From positions 83,216 through 147,215 of the forward strand of contig SEFT01000012.1 in NCBI GenBank assembly GCA_004144175.1: a DNA stretch of 64,000 nt, in the 5' to 3' direction. The stretch comes from Sphingobacteriales bacterium (lineage in GTDB: Bacteria > Bacteroidota > Bacteroidia > Chitinophagales > Chitinophagaceae). Position numbers and translations under genes: made by a program. Position 1 is the first letter of the stretch. Every line of letters starts with the position of its first letter. The notes below the pieces were generated by a model. It saw only the letters and a program-made list of their open reading frames with translations, ran no database searches and was not told the origin of the DNA. Below are positions 6,447 through 15,022 of the stretch, piece by piece.

Positions 6447-7286
6447 TTAGATAATGAGGCAAACAAATCCTACTACTACTGTGGAATCAGTTTTCAGGAC
6501 AGAGGACGGTTTTGCCGCGTCCAGGATTTTTCCTCGTGGGGAGACTTTAAATATATTTCCCTGGTAGTCGTCGATAACCAGGTTTTTGCTAACGATCAGT
6601 TGCGTTATTATAGCAAAATTGTTATTAGCTCTACGCACGGTGTCGTAGGCTGCAAGCGTAAATTTTAGCCAGGGGCGGTTAATGTTTAGCGCTACTATGT
6701 CTGCAGAAAAATTGTAAGACGGACATTGGAAATTGGTTCGCCTTTTAGCAGATCTGATTTTGCTGATATTTTGTCGTTGTGCAGCAATATGGCTCCACGT
6801 TTCTGGTATAGGCCAGGGATTCACAGTTGCTACACAAAACTGTTCTCCGTATCGCGGATTGGTCAATTCGTGAATGTCTATTATTGCGGCATCTTCAATA
6901 AGGTTTGCCCGCACAACCCGTTCAACAAGGCCCCCGTTTGCAAGGAATGCCGTTGTAGTGGTGCTGAATTGAGATTTTGGTATAGCAATATTTACCAGCT
7001 TTGAAAATAAGTAAGCTTTATCGAGTTCTGTCGGTGATTCAAACACAGTGCCGTAGGCAACGAACGACAGCGTGTTGAAATCAAATGGTATACCCGGGCA
7101 TGTTGTAATCAGAAAACTACTTCCGGCCTTCATGCCCGGGTGATACTCAGGTATTTTTAAAGCCTCCCCGATCTCCTGCCTGACAATTCCGTGAAACCGT
7201 ACACCTCCGGTATTGCCGGATGTATATACAGGCCTCTGGCAGGATGATACAACAAGGAAAGCTAAAAATATTAATACCTTATTCAT
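6447..7286 (-). CDS. Hypothetical lipoprotein (279 aa)
   Basis: The N-terminus MNKVLIFLAFLVVSSCQR is a lipoprotein signal with lipobox VSSC. The mature chain of about 263 residues is rich in short beta-type stretches, with a central IIDIHELTNPRYGEQFC and AKRRTNFQCPSYNFSADIV. The two cysteine-bearing segments could form a disulfide in the periplasm. No family recognised. It lies 39 bases downstream of the 482-residue gene on the same strand, so the two may be co-transcribed. Confidence 0.6.
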   Translation of the reverse strand: MNKVLIFLAFLVVSSCQRPVYTSGNTGGVRFHGIVRQEIGEALKIPEYHPGMKAGSSFLITTCPGIPFDFNTLSFVAYGTVFESPTELDKAYLFSKLVNIAIPKSQFSTTTTAFLANGGLVERVVRANLIEDAAIIDIHELTNPRYGEQFCVATVNPWPIPETWSHIAAQRQNISKIRSAKRRTNFQCPSYNFSADIVALNINRPWLKFTLAAYDTVRRANNNFAIITQLIVSKNLVIDDYQGNIFKVSPRGKILDAAKPSSVLKTDSTVVVGFVCLII

Positions 7287-7325
7287 TTGATACAGCTATT
7301 GCCTATAGTTCGCAACCGCTTTTGT

Positions 7326-8774
7326 TTAAACCCAGATATCGCCTGGTTTTTCTGTTGGATTCGGTGTGAGTGGCAGCTTATAACATAGGAACGCAATGAT
7401 CTGGTATCCCTTTATCGTTACAGTATTGCCATCAATGGTAACGTTTTTGCTTTTCTCAGTCGATTCGGTCGTTGTCTTTCCGCCAATAGAGAACGGCCCC
7501 CAACCCACGCTTACATCTGTATTGGTCTTTAGATAGTTTTCTGATACGTGGTCTGAAAATGCTTTAGAAGTAATCTTCACATCTTTTATCCATATGGCTG
7601 TTGTTGGATAGGCAGGTAGAGGGCCAACGCCTTTGCCGTCGGATACGGTACCTAAAGTAGACTGAGGCCCGAGTTTCCACCCCTGACTCAAAATAAACTC
7701 AGGAGAGAACCAGTTGCGCATGATAGGCGTCTGTGTTATGGAAAAGGAAATTTTCAAGTCGCTGGTATCTTTGTTTTCCACCGTGGTTTTATTATTTACC
7801 TCAGTTCCGGCTTTCACTTTCCAGAATCCCCAGCCAAGGTTAAGACTTGGGTCGGTATCTACTTTCTTTACACTGCTAAAGGTTTTGGTTTCAGAATTAC
7901 TAAACGTGACTTTTGTCCAGCCTTCTGCTTCTTCAGATGCAAAGCTTGTAGGTATAACTCCTGTAAAGTAAAAATCTATATTGCGCTCGGCATCTGTCAG
8001 CCTGTTTGTAGCGGGATCCATGCGCGCCTGCATTTCTGCCTTGATGATTGTCGCATTTTTCTCCTGTATCTGCTTAATATATGTGCGGGCTCCTTCTACC
8101 TCGTTTTTATATCCTTCCGCGGCCCATTCTTCCAGCTTGGTCTGTACACGCTTTTTATAGGTAGCGCCATTTCGCTGAAACTCCATATATGCAGCTTTTT
8201 CTTCCTTGGTTGCTTCGGCAGGATTGTACAACGCTGCTTCTACCATCAGCTTGTTGAATTCCATTGCAGCGTCTTCATAGGCCTTCTTGCTCTTTTCATA
8301 GGCCTTCACTTTTGCACTGACCATGTATTTTTTCACCATCACGCTGTCATCGTCCTCGTCAGGCACTTCTACTTCCTTACCCAAAACAGCACGATTTTTA
8401 TCCAGTGTTTTTTGCTCGCTTTCGGTAAGTTCCTTGTTGCGTACCTGCGACTCGTCGAGAATTTTTTTATACACATCCCAAAGCATACTGCCATTGGCGG
8501 CGCGGAAACGCTGCATTACATTTTGTTCGGGTATAATATTGGCGAGTTGGGCAAAGTCGGCAGCTTGTTTCAAAAGCTCCGGATCGCTGGTGCCTTTGCC
8601 AAGAAATTTCAGGTCTTTTGCCTGTACAGGTAAGCCGGGCGTGCACCATGCCAGGTAGTTGGCGTTAGCCTCTGATTTTCCTTCTTTGGACGAGTCGCTG
8701 TCCTGGACAACACCGGTTACAATGCCGGAAATTTTTGTGAGTAGTGCCTGTAAAGCGTCTTTACTGTTTGACAT
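7326..8774 (-). CDS. Protein of unknown function with repeated GWG beta segments (482 aa)
   Basis: No signal peptide or membrane span. Residues about 90-260 are rich in Lys, Glu and Ala and should be largely helical, possibly coiled coil (EKSKKAYEDAAMEFNKLM, KEEKAAYMEFQRNG). The C-terminal 200 residues look beta-rich and contain two similar pieces: LNLGWGFWKVKAGTEVNNKT and VSVGWGPFSIGGKTTTEST. Such helical-then-beta layouts occur in membrane-active or injected proteins, but I cannot name a family. Its neighbours are the lipoprotein downstream and the response regulator upstream. Confidence 0.65.
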   Translation of the reverse strand: MSNSKDALQALLTKISGIVTGVVQDSDSSKEGKSEANANYLAWCTPGLPVQAKDLKFLGKGTSDPELLKQAADFAQLANIIPEQNVMQRFRAANGSMLWDVYKKILDESQVRNKELTESEQKTLDKNRAVLGKEVEVPDEDDDSVMVKKYMVSAKVKAYEKSKKAYEDAAMEFNKLMVEAALYNPAEATKEEKAAYMEFQRNGATYKKRVQTKLEEWAAEGYKNEVEGARTYIKQIQEKNATIIKAEMQARMDPATNRLTDAERNIDFYFTGVIPTSFASEEAEGWTKVTFSNSETKTFSSVKKVDTDPSLNLGWGFWKVKAGTEVNNKTTVENKDTSDLKISFSITQTPIMRNWFSPEFILSQGWKLGPQSTLGTVSDGKGVGPLPAYPTTAIWIKDVKITSKAFSDHVSENYLKTNTDVSVGWGPFSIGGKTTTESTEKSKNVTIDGNTVTIKGYQIIAFLCYKLPLTPNPTEKPGDIWV

Positions 8775-8963
8775 GAAGATTGATTTTAGAAGTTAAAATT
8801 TTGGCAGGCCTGACCAGGTGCGCATATACCTGTTCCAGATCTGTTTTTTTACATTTTCGATACTCAACTGCGTCGAGTAGATACTGCAAAACAACTTATT
8901 GTATCGTGTAATAGACAGAGCGAAACTTCGTGATTGCCAAAACAGGCATTTACATGGTTGAGC

Positions 8964-8981
8964 GCAGGTAAAAATACCTGC
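8964..8981. other. Perfect hairpin in the leader region of the 482-residue gene
   Basis: GCAGGTA, loop AAAA, TACCTGC. No T run follows on either strand. It lies 190 bases upstream of the 482-residue gene and 61 bases beyond the response regulator stop (both minus strand), so it could be a terminator-like or leader structure. The rest of 8775-9041 shows nothing else I can name. Confidence 0.4.
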
Positions 8982-9041
8982 CAATCAGTAACGGCAGATG
9001 TTTGGGGGCAGTAAAAGAGTGGTGTATAGGTATAGATGCTG

Positions 9042-9737
9042 TTAAATACCCGGAGTTTTTTTTGGAAACCCTATTTCATACAGGTCGTTTGCTATGGCAA
9101 ACACAACCAGCCCGGCCGTATTCCTCGAGTCGGTTTTGGCAAGCAGATTATTACGGTGGCCATCTACAGTACGCGGACTAATATAGAGCTTCTCGGCTAT
9201 CTCGGTTGTGGTGTACTCCATGCAGATCAACTTTAATATTTCGACCTCTCTTTCGGAAATATCTACCGGCATGTTATTGATGGTACGAATAGAACTATTC
9301 TTGCTTTTGTGCCTGTAGCCTTCGCGCATGGCCCGTACAGTGCTTTCATTGAAATAAAAGTTGGTTTTGTTTACGGTTCTTATTGACAGTACTACTTCCT
9401 CAATATCACTATTCTTTTCCAGATAGCCTGCCACGCCCAGAGCTACCATTTTGCTTATGAATCTGTATTGATTGTAAACGGTGAGTATGATGATTTTAAT
9501 AGCCGGATATGAGTTTTGCAGTAATTCAGTCACCTCCATGCCGTTCAGGCTGGGCAGGTTCATGTCCAGCAATACAACATCGGGCAGATCTTCCTGTTCC
9601 GATAGCCATTTCATGAATGATGCTCCATCTTCGTGTTCAGACATTACCTCTATATCCGGCTCTCGTTCCAGCATAGCTCTTATGCCTTTCCTGAAGAGCT
9701 TTTGATCTTCCACTAAAGCAATCCTTATTGTTGTCAT
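9042..9737 (-). CDS. NarL/FixJ-family response regulator
   Basis: A receiver domain (residues 1-125) with acidic pair E10-D11, phospho-acceptor D58 in VLLDMNLP, T86 in IILTVYN and K109 in GYLEKNSD is followed by a LuxR-type helix-turn-helix (about 160-215: SEREVEILKLICMEYTTTEI, YISPRTVDGHRNNLLAKT). It lies 6 bases after the histidine kinase gene, its presumed partner. The output is DNA binding; targets are unknown, though the 482-residue gene lies just downstream on the same strand. Confidence 0.9.
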   Translation of the reverse strand: MTTIRIALVEDQKLFRKGIRAMLEREPDIEVMSEHEDGASFMKWLSEQEDLPDVVLLDMNLPSLNGMEVTELLQNSYPAIKIIILTVYNQYRFISKMVALGVAGYLEKNSDIEEVVLSIRTVNKTNFYFNESTVRAMREGYRHKSKNSSIRTINNMPVDISEREVEILKLICMEYTTTEIAEKLYISPRTVDGHRNNLLAKTDSRNTAGLVVFAIANDLYEIGFPKKTPGI

Positions 9738-9743
9738 AGTCCT

Positions 9744-10508
9744 TTATGTTTCCTTATAGCAAATATGAATACTGCAACCTTTGTTGATGCCGCTTTGGAT
9801 ATCGCAGGATGCATTTATTACCTGAAGTCTGCTTTTGATATTGTACAAGCCCATTCCGCGGCCCGCCACCCGGGTGTCAAACCCTTTACCGTTATCTGTG
9901 TAAATAATATGCAGCTCATCTTTTGCCTGTTGCATAGAGACCGTAATTAAAGTCGCATCGGCATGCTTCAGGGTATTGTTCAATAGCTCTTGTATTACCC
10001 TGTATAAAGATAAAGCAACATCATTATGCAGACGCTTTGGCATATCTTCTGCTTTGTTGCTATATATGATCTCGACGCCAGATAAATGTGCAATATTTTC
10101 ACATAGCTCTTCAAGTGCATCTGCGAGGCCGAACAGCTCTATGCCCGGCGGCAGCAGCTGATGAGAAATATCCCTTACGCGTGAAATGATGCCGTCAATA
10201 TCTGCCTTTATATCCTTATCTGTATTGGGGATGACCCTTTGTATATGCAACCGAAGGCTGGAAAGCATACTGCCTATTTCATCATGCAGGTCGCGGCCAA
10301 TGCGCTTACGCTCTTCATCCTGGGTATGTACTGATGCTGCTAATAGTGCTTTTTGGTGGTCCATTTCCAGAAGCTGCAGACTTTCCTTTTGCTTATAGAA
10401 TTGCCACCGGTACCTGATATAAAAGAACACAATGGCAGTACCCAAAAGAAAGGTTCCTGCCATGCCCAGTATCACCATCACATATATATCAAACTGTTCG
10501 TTTTGCAT
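9744..10508 (-). CDS. NarX/DesK-type sensor histidine kinase
   Basis: Starting at MQNEQFD (an upstream ATG at 10526 is possible). One membrane helix at about 8-32, a short linker, then a HisKA_3 dimerisation domain with the H box ERKRIGRDLHDEIGS (H75), and a HATPase domain with N-box NNTLKHAD and G boxes DNGKGFD and GRGMGLYNIKSR. No extracellular sensor domain is present, so sensing may depend on the upstream membrane protein. It overlaps that gene by 20 bases and precedes the response regulator. Confidence 0.88.
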   Translation of the reverse strand: MQNEQFDIYVMVILGMAGTFLLGTAIVFFYIRYRWQFYKQKESLQLLEMDHQKALLAASVHTQDEERKRIGRDLHDEIGSMLSSLRLHIQRVIPNTDKDIKADIDGIISRVRDISHQLLPPGIELFGLADALEELCENIAHLSGVEIIYSNKAEDMPKRLHNDVALSLYRVIQELLNNTLKHADATLITVSMQQAKDELHIIYTDNGKGFDTRVAGRGMGLYNIKSRLQVINASCDIQSGINKGCSIHICYKET

Positions 10509-11124
10509 AGTAGAATCCGACTGCAAATAAGATGTACATCAATAGCACCATGGATGCATGGATATTCCAGATAATTGTATTTAGCGATACATTAGCCAAT
10601 ATATAGTTGCCGCATATAAACAGGAACAGGGAACCGGAAAAGTAAAGCAATAGTCCGGCGTTTATCCAGGTCACTGTTAGCTTCTGTGGAATAGCATGCT
10701 GGTCGTCGAGCGCTTCTTTAAAATAGATGATAGCATAGACCATGATCAGTATTGCCTCTGCCGATCTTGAATAACTATTGTACTCTGATATAGGCTGCCA
10801 AAGCAGCATATTAGTAAGACAGAATACTGTGAAAACGACAGCTATTATAGGTAGTATCAAATGTAATCTTCGGAAAAACAATTGTCGGAAAAATATAGAT
10901 AACAGGGAGAATTCTAAAATTGTATACACGTGAAAGACAGGCATGTTGTTGATGCCTTGTGTAGCCAGCGTTTTCACTATGACATTGGTAAGGACGCCCA
11001 ATAACAGATACCCGATAAACCATTTTAGCGCTACGGGCAGGTACTTGTACCTCCGCAGCGCTATGGTTAAAGGCAATAAAATTCCCAGGGGTACTATCAC
11101 GCCCATATATAAGTGTAAATACAT
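10489..11124 (-). CDS. Multi-pass membrane protein in the two-component operon
   Basis: The 211 residues contain about six to seven hydrophobic helices (for example IVPLGILLPLTIA, WFIGYLLLGVLTNVIV, LILPIIAVVFTVFCL, GLLLYFSGSLFLFICGNYIL, SMVLLMYILFAVGFYY). I recognise no enzymatic motif. Its 3' end overlaps the kinase gene, and proteins of this shape are often found just before NarX-like kinases in Bacteroidota, so a sensing or accessory role for the kinase is the best guess. Function not established. Confidence 0.6.
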   Translation of the reverse strand: MYLHLYMGVIVPLGILLPLTIALRRYKYLPVALKWFIGYLLLGVLTNVIVKTLATQGINNMPVFHVYTILEFSLLSIFFRQLFFRRLHLILPIIAVVFTVFCLTNMLLWQPISEYNSYSRSAEAILIMVYAIIYFKEALDDQHAIPQKLTVTWINAGLLLYFSGSLFLFICGNYILANVSLNTIIWNIHASMVLLMYILFAVGFYYAKRTV

Positions 11125-11130
11125 GCAGCT

Positions 11131-11550
11131 TTATTCTTCTGCTTTTGCGGGTTCCTGGGGTCCATACAGAACGCTGGCTTTGTCACATAATACAGGGCAA
11201 GGCTGCGTGAGGTCGAATATATAGGTGCTATCGGGGGCTCCATCGGCTCCATGCAAGATGTCTTTTTCTCCGTCGGGTACAGCCGTATCCGCTACTATCG
11301 GTACTATCATCAGTTTCAGGGAGCCAGGGTTGTCAGGCGCATCGGCTGCAAGGTAGGCCCGCACAGCTACTGCTTCATCAATTGCGGCAAGGTTTCTGAT
11401 GTCTTCAATAGGTATACGGAAGCTCCGCAGGATATCCTCAGAACCACTACCCGGAAAAGTGTTTAGAAACAGTTCTCTCCAATTGGCGCATTTTTGCACG
11501 GCATAGTGGATCGGCATGCTTTTGACCTTAAGGCTGCTATTTATTTTCAT
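11131..11550 (-). CDS. Hypothetical protein (139 aa), first gene of the two-component run
   Basis: A cytosolic-looking protein with no signal peptide. The middle is acidic and Ala/Asp rich (AAIDEAVAVRAYLAADAPDN) and the end has two cysteines in TQPCPVLCDKASVLYG. An alternative start at MPIHYAVQK would remove 11 residues. It ends 6 bases before the membrane protein gene, so it probably shares a transcript with it, the kinase and the regulator. No family recognised. Confidence 0.55.
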   Translation of the reverse strand: MKINSSLKVKSMPIHYAVQKCANWRELFLNTFPGSGSEDILRSFRIPIEDIRNLAAIDEAVAVRAYLAADAPDNPGSLKLMIVPIVADTAVPDGEKDILHGADGAPDSTYIFDLTQPCPVLCDKASVLYGPQEPAKAEE

Positions 11551-11697
11551 CTTTTTGGTGTTTGCTACAAAGCAACAAAAAATGTTTGCTAAATAAGCAT
11601 AGTAGTTAGCTGTCTGCGTCTGCTGCCCAAGCTGCGCTTACAACTAAGGACTTGCTGAGGTTGATAACCGTAGTTTAATTTTGGAGCTTTAGTTGAG

Positions 11698-11723
11698 CCT
11701 GCATTCACTTGCGAAAACCGGAT
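11698..11723 (-). repeat. Partial tRNA-Leu-like sequence (candidate attachment site)
   Basis: 26 bases match 23 of 26 positions of 16361-16386 inside the tRNA-Leu(CAA) gene, including the exact 12-mer CTTGCGAAAACC. The matched part covers the anticodon stem 3' side, variable arm and start of the T arm. Same orientation as the real tRNA, 4.66 kb away. The rest of the tRNA is not present here. Confidence 0.5.
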
Positions 11724-11823
11724 CAGAGCCGTGCCTGGATATTGCTTAGATGATTGAAAACAAGCATGTTCTATTGAAAGTGCGTAAAGTTTTAGTTTCA
11801 GTAGTGGTTTTGTTTTGGTTTGA

Positions 11824-11950
11824 TGGCTGTATAATAGCTGTACACGCTGCTGTGATGGTGTCGTAAAGCTGCTGCTATCCTGCTGTTGTGGTGGCGTTGT
11901 GCTGTTGTTGTGCTGGTGTTGTGCTGCTGCAAAGGTGGTGCTATGTTGTT
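11824..11950. repeat. GCTG/GTTG-rich low-complexity tract, copy 2
   Basis: A run of GCTGCTG, GTTGTGCTG and GGTGGTGCT words without fixed period, at the same position relative to the second DUF4373 gene as 1632-1745 is to the first. On the minus strand it reads as a Gln/Ser/Thr-rich false open frame. The 551 bases between 11551 and 12101 hold this tract, the tRNA-like piece and no convincing gene. Confidence 0.6.
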
Positions 11951-12101
11951 GTGACTTCGTTAGTTCTGTTTGTTGTAGCATAGCCTTCGTTTATGGCGTG
12001 TCTTAGTAATGGTTTGTTCATCGTAATAAACACATGCAGACCGCGTCCCTCCGGTGCAGTCGTTGTTGTGTGTGATGTGTGTTGGCCGGTGGTTGCCTTT
12101 G

Positions 12102-12740
12102 TTATTTATCCAACACACGCCTTACGGCATCGTAGACGGTGGTGGTGCGGTTGCGGAGGGTGGCATTGGCTTGTAGTCGGTCAAGCGCGGTAAATACCGA
12201 TTGCTCTTTATAATTGTTGTAGATGTAGAGGCTCTGGTCGATGGCTAGCGGACATAGCGAGCGCCATACATCCGGCGCTCTTTGTTCTACCACCTGCTTC
12301 AGCCAGTGGTGGGTCTTTATCTCCCCGTCGTTATACCCGCGCCTTATATATGCTTTTATTTCTTCGTCCTGCGCTATTTGTGCTACAGGCACCTCGCCGA
12401 TAGCCGGGTCTTCATTGGCTTCAGATTTTTGTGGTTTGGCGCGCCGGGTGTAGCTGAGGGTTGATGTAAGATATCCATCTTCCACCGCCAGCAGCTCGTA
12501 TATCTCTATCATGTCATCCAGCAGTTGTGCAAATACATCGGCTGCCATACCTACCTGCCCTGCCAGCCTGCGTATGCGTGCTTTGCTATGTTCTATGCGC
12601 ATGTCTTGTTCGCGATGCATTATCTCCAGTATCATCCAGTAGGCGCCGTAGCCCGCAGGGCCATGGTCGCCTACGAGGGCTGCTATCTTTTCATTATGGC
12701 GCGCGTCGCTTGAGTGGCGAAGGATCTTTGCTCTGGGCAT
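12102..12740 (-). CDS. DUF4373 (Lin1244/Lin1753-like) domain protein, copy 2
   Basis: The 212 residues are a close paralogue of the first copy: nearly the same N-terminal 110 residues (start MPRAKILRHSSDARHNEKI, then GDHGPAGYGAYWMILEI) and a diverged C-terminal half that keeps QRAPDVW, a YKEQSVFTALDRLQAN segment and a final helix. Conservation is strongest in the domain, suggesting the linker evolves freely. It sits at the inner edge of the proposed tRNA-Leu island. Function unknown; a DNA replication-linked role is suggested only by the presence of the domain in phages. Confidence 0.7.
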   Translation of the reverse strand: MPRAKILRHSSDARHNEKIAALVGDHGPAGYGAYWMILEIMHREQDMRIEHSKARIRRLAGQVGMAADVFAQLLDDMIEIYELLAVEDGYLTSTLSYTRRAKPQKSEANEDPAIGEVPVAQIAQDEEIKAYIRRGYNDGEIKTHHWLKQVVEQRAPDVWRSLCPLAIDQSLYIYNNYKEQSVFTALDRLQANATLRNRTTTVYDAVRRVLDK

Positions 12741-13084
12741 GGCTTCTAGGGTTTATACATGCAAAGATGAGCGATTGGTAGATGGTGTTGGCTTTTACAC
12801 ACCCCCTTTGTTTAGCGTGTGTAGAAGACTTTTGCAGCAAGCTCGTTTACTACTATTCGGCTTCAACGGCGATAGCACCGTTCATCGTTTGGAATGCTAT
12901 CGAACTAGTTATGCAAGCACAGGTGGAAACACTTGCGCCAATTGAGGCCGGCTGTAATTAGTGTTCCCAACAGGAAAGTTTGTGAACTTTTTGCTGAACG
13001 ATTTAAAAAAAATCTCGACAGTTAAGCCAGTCTGAATTGACTAGGTTGAACCACTAAGCTGCTATGTAATACAGGGAATGCTTT
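12741..13084. other. 344-base intergenic region with stems upstream of DUF4373 copy 2
   Basis: Besides the blocks shared with copy 1 it contains CGATAGCA (12870-12877) and TGCTATCG (12895-12902), a perfect 8-bp inverted repeat with a 17-base loop, and GCAAG/CTTGC at 12913-12917/12932-12936 around GGTGGAAACA. No open frame of interest. Confidence 0.5.
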
Positions 13085-13094
13085 TTAAGGATTG

Positions 13095-13876
13095 TTATTG
13101 GTTATAAAAGCGACGAACCTTAGAAGGCACTCGTTCTTCCCAATCTTCTGACTTGATATGGAATGCATGCCATTGCTTTTGGGGATTATCACCTTCATAA
13201 TAGAATTCGACAAAAGTATTGTGACCGGCATCAAAGTTAAACAGTTTCTCTTGACCTCGACGGCTATTGAAGTCAGCAATTGCCGTGTTTAGAAGTCTCT
13301 GTGCCTCTGCTCGATTACAAAGAAGCGCGAAGCGGTGGGCCAATGTCCAACTCCATTTTCACCGTGTTTTGCGGATAGGTTAAAATTTCTAGCACCTCCT
13401 GCCATAGCTACCCAAGCTAATATATTGTCCAGCGATCCAACTACTTCAACACTATGTCTCTTGAGATCGTCAGGAGCTATTGCGACATAAACCGTTTTCG
13501 TACCCGAACTAATTGTCTGCGAAATTATAGCTGTTCGATGTGGAGGTTCAATAGCAGAAAAAGCATTATCAGTAATGTGTTCCAATGTAGTATTCGCGCC
13601 GGCAAAATGCATTTTAAAAACATGGGAGTTTACTCTGGAACCCTTTGCATTCTGCAGCGCGCGATCCAGTAAACTTGCTTTTGACGTGCGAAACTCTTTA
13701 TGTAAATCTTCACAATTCCGGACGAATTCCTTCAATTGTGAAGGTTCATACAGGACAGTTAATTGGTGTTGATACGCGAACTCAGCTAATCTCACAAGTA
13801 TGTGCAAATATTGATCTGGGTGTTCCGTATATGCTTCCCAATCTAAATCCAGAATTATATTTAAATTGCGATACAC
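13095..13876 (-). CDS. Unknown protein of the DUF262/DUF3696 operon (frameshifted)
   Basis: The first frame starts at 13876, one base after the ATPase gene ends, and runs to 13289 (195 residues: MYRNLNIILDLDWEAY ... GENGVGHW). The sense of the protein continues in the -1 frame (HRFALLCNRAEAQRLLNTAI ... VPSKVRRFYNQ) to 13095, so one base seems lost near 13355-13360, plausibly in a C run (CCCC to CCC). The joined product would be about 260 residues. No signal peptide, membrane span or known domain. By position it is the candidate effector or regulator of the module; I cannot assign a catalytic motif. Confidence 0.6.
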
Positions 13877-15022
13877 CTAAAAGCCCATTAAAAAATTTCG
13901 GTCGATTTGAAACTGGTCAAAAAAACCTGTAGGTGGATAAATTATTTTGCCATCTTCTTCAATCGGCACGGCTTTACATATGGTCTTATGTTCATCTTGA
14001 TCTCGTTTAAAATAATAAATACGAGTGCATTCCCGGTCAATCCCTTTCCCTTCTGTTTCGAACTTTTTACACTGAACCAGAATACCATTTATTATATGAT
14101 CGCTGTGAGTTTCCAAAATTATCTGAACACCAGCTTGACTAGCCAAACAGATTAATTCGGTGAGTTTTGCTTGCCCAGTCGGATGAAGGTGGGCTTCTGG
14201 ATTCTCGATAAAAAGCAATGTGCCTGGTTGGGCAGAGAGAATAGCCACGATAATAGGCATTACATATGTCACTCCGAAGCCAACATTCTCGGCCTTGATG
14301 TCATCTGTTTTTCCACGGTTAGTGCCAGTTTGAAATTGGTACCTAAGTTCATAACCGAGATTGCCATAGTCTTGAATGACAATATCAATACCTTCACTAA
14401 TTTCTGCCTCCCATGCCGTTGTTTGACTAAGCAAATCTGACGAAAGGGTTAGAGGACTTCTTAATTCTGGTATTACGTCTAAATCTCGTTTTGAACTAAG
14501 GAAATGTACAAAATGTTCTGCGCGGCCCGCAATCACTGAAATTTGGTTATAAACTTCAACGACAACATCGTCTTTTGGGTAGGATGGCTGCGGCCCCATT
14601 CTACCTGCACTGATAAATTGGCAGGATTTTCCGAACAGACTTTGTTGACTTAATTGAGCGCGGTCATATAGGTGGTTTGCTGCGGGGGCTTGGTACATAA
14701 CTGTTTTAGTTAAGTCAGCATCTCCTGATGAAAACGAAAACATGAACTCTTGGTGGTCTATGTTCAAACGGAATGTGATTTCATTTTTATCACTAAATTG
14801 ATACAGCGCATCCTTTCCCGTACCGACATTTACAGGGTTAGATTTAAAGTCAAGGTATGCAAATTGATCATTTACGAAAAACGACTCCCTTAACAATAGT
14901 AGTGCATGAATAACTGACGATTTTCCTACTCCGTTGGTTCCGCATAGCACGTTCAGATTGGATAAAGAAACTTCGGTTTTTCTGTGAGACTTGAAATTTT
15001 CAAGTGTTATACCTGTTACCAT
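13877..15022 (-). CDS. AAA/SMC-like ATPase with C-terminal DUF3696
   Basis: An ABC-type ATPase of 381 residues. Walker A is GTNGVGKSS (28-36) after the RecF/OLD-like start ITLENFKSHRKTEVSLSNLN; the signature region is AENVGFGVTY; Walker B is TLLFIENPEAHLHP (268-281); the switch His is in LETHSDHI (303-310). The end (IYPPTGFFDQFQIDRN) is the DUF3696 tail. Such ATPases often energise or gate nucleases in phage defence (family knowledge). The start overlaps the end of the DUF262 gene by 7 bases and the stop abuts the next gene, so the three form one operon. Confidence 0.85.
   Translation of the reverse strand: MVTGITLENFKSHRKTEVSLSNLNVLCGTNGVGKSSVIHALLLLRESFFVNDQFAYLDFKSNPVNVGTGKDALYQFSDKNEITFRLNIDHQEFMFSFSSGDADLTKTVMYQAPAANHLYDRAQLSQQSLFGKSCQFISAGRMGPQPSYPKDDVVVEVYNQISVIAGRAEHFVHFLSSKRDLDVIPELRSPLTLSSDLLSQTTAWEAEISEGIDIVIQDYGNLGYELRYQFQTGTNRGKTDDIKAENVGFGVTYVMPIIVAILSAQPGTLLFIENPEAHLHPTGQAKLTELICLASQAGVQIILETHSDHIINGILVQCKKFETEGKGIDRECTRIYYFKRDQDEHKTICKAVPIEEDGKIIYPPTGFFDQFQIDRNFLMGF

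Larger units (their letters stand above)
11824..12940 (-). repeat. DUF4373 repeat unit, copy 2
   Basis: Related to 1632-2690 over tract, hairpin segment (GACCGC ... CGGTGCAGTC near 12041-12061), gene, the identical segment upstream of the start (from about 12749), CACACCCCCTTTGTTT and GGAAACACTTGCGC (12925-12938). Between the last two shared blocks the sequences differ: copy 1 has the two-hairpin element, copy 2 has other stems. Confidence 0.6.

Noticed and set aside
10353..10574. Plus-strand frames across the kinase gene
   Set aside because: Antisense shadows of a well-supported histidine kinase.
11589..11981. 130-codon minus-strand frame rich in Gln, Ser and Thr
   Set aside because: It is the translation of the GCTG-rich tract plus the tRNA-like piece; composition is that of a repeat and there is no domain.
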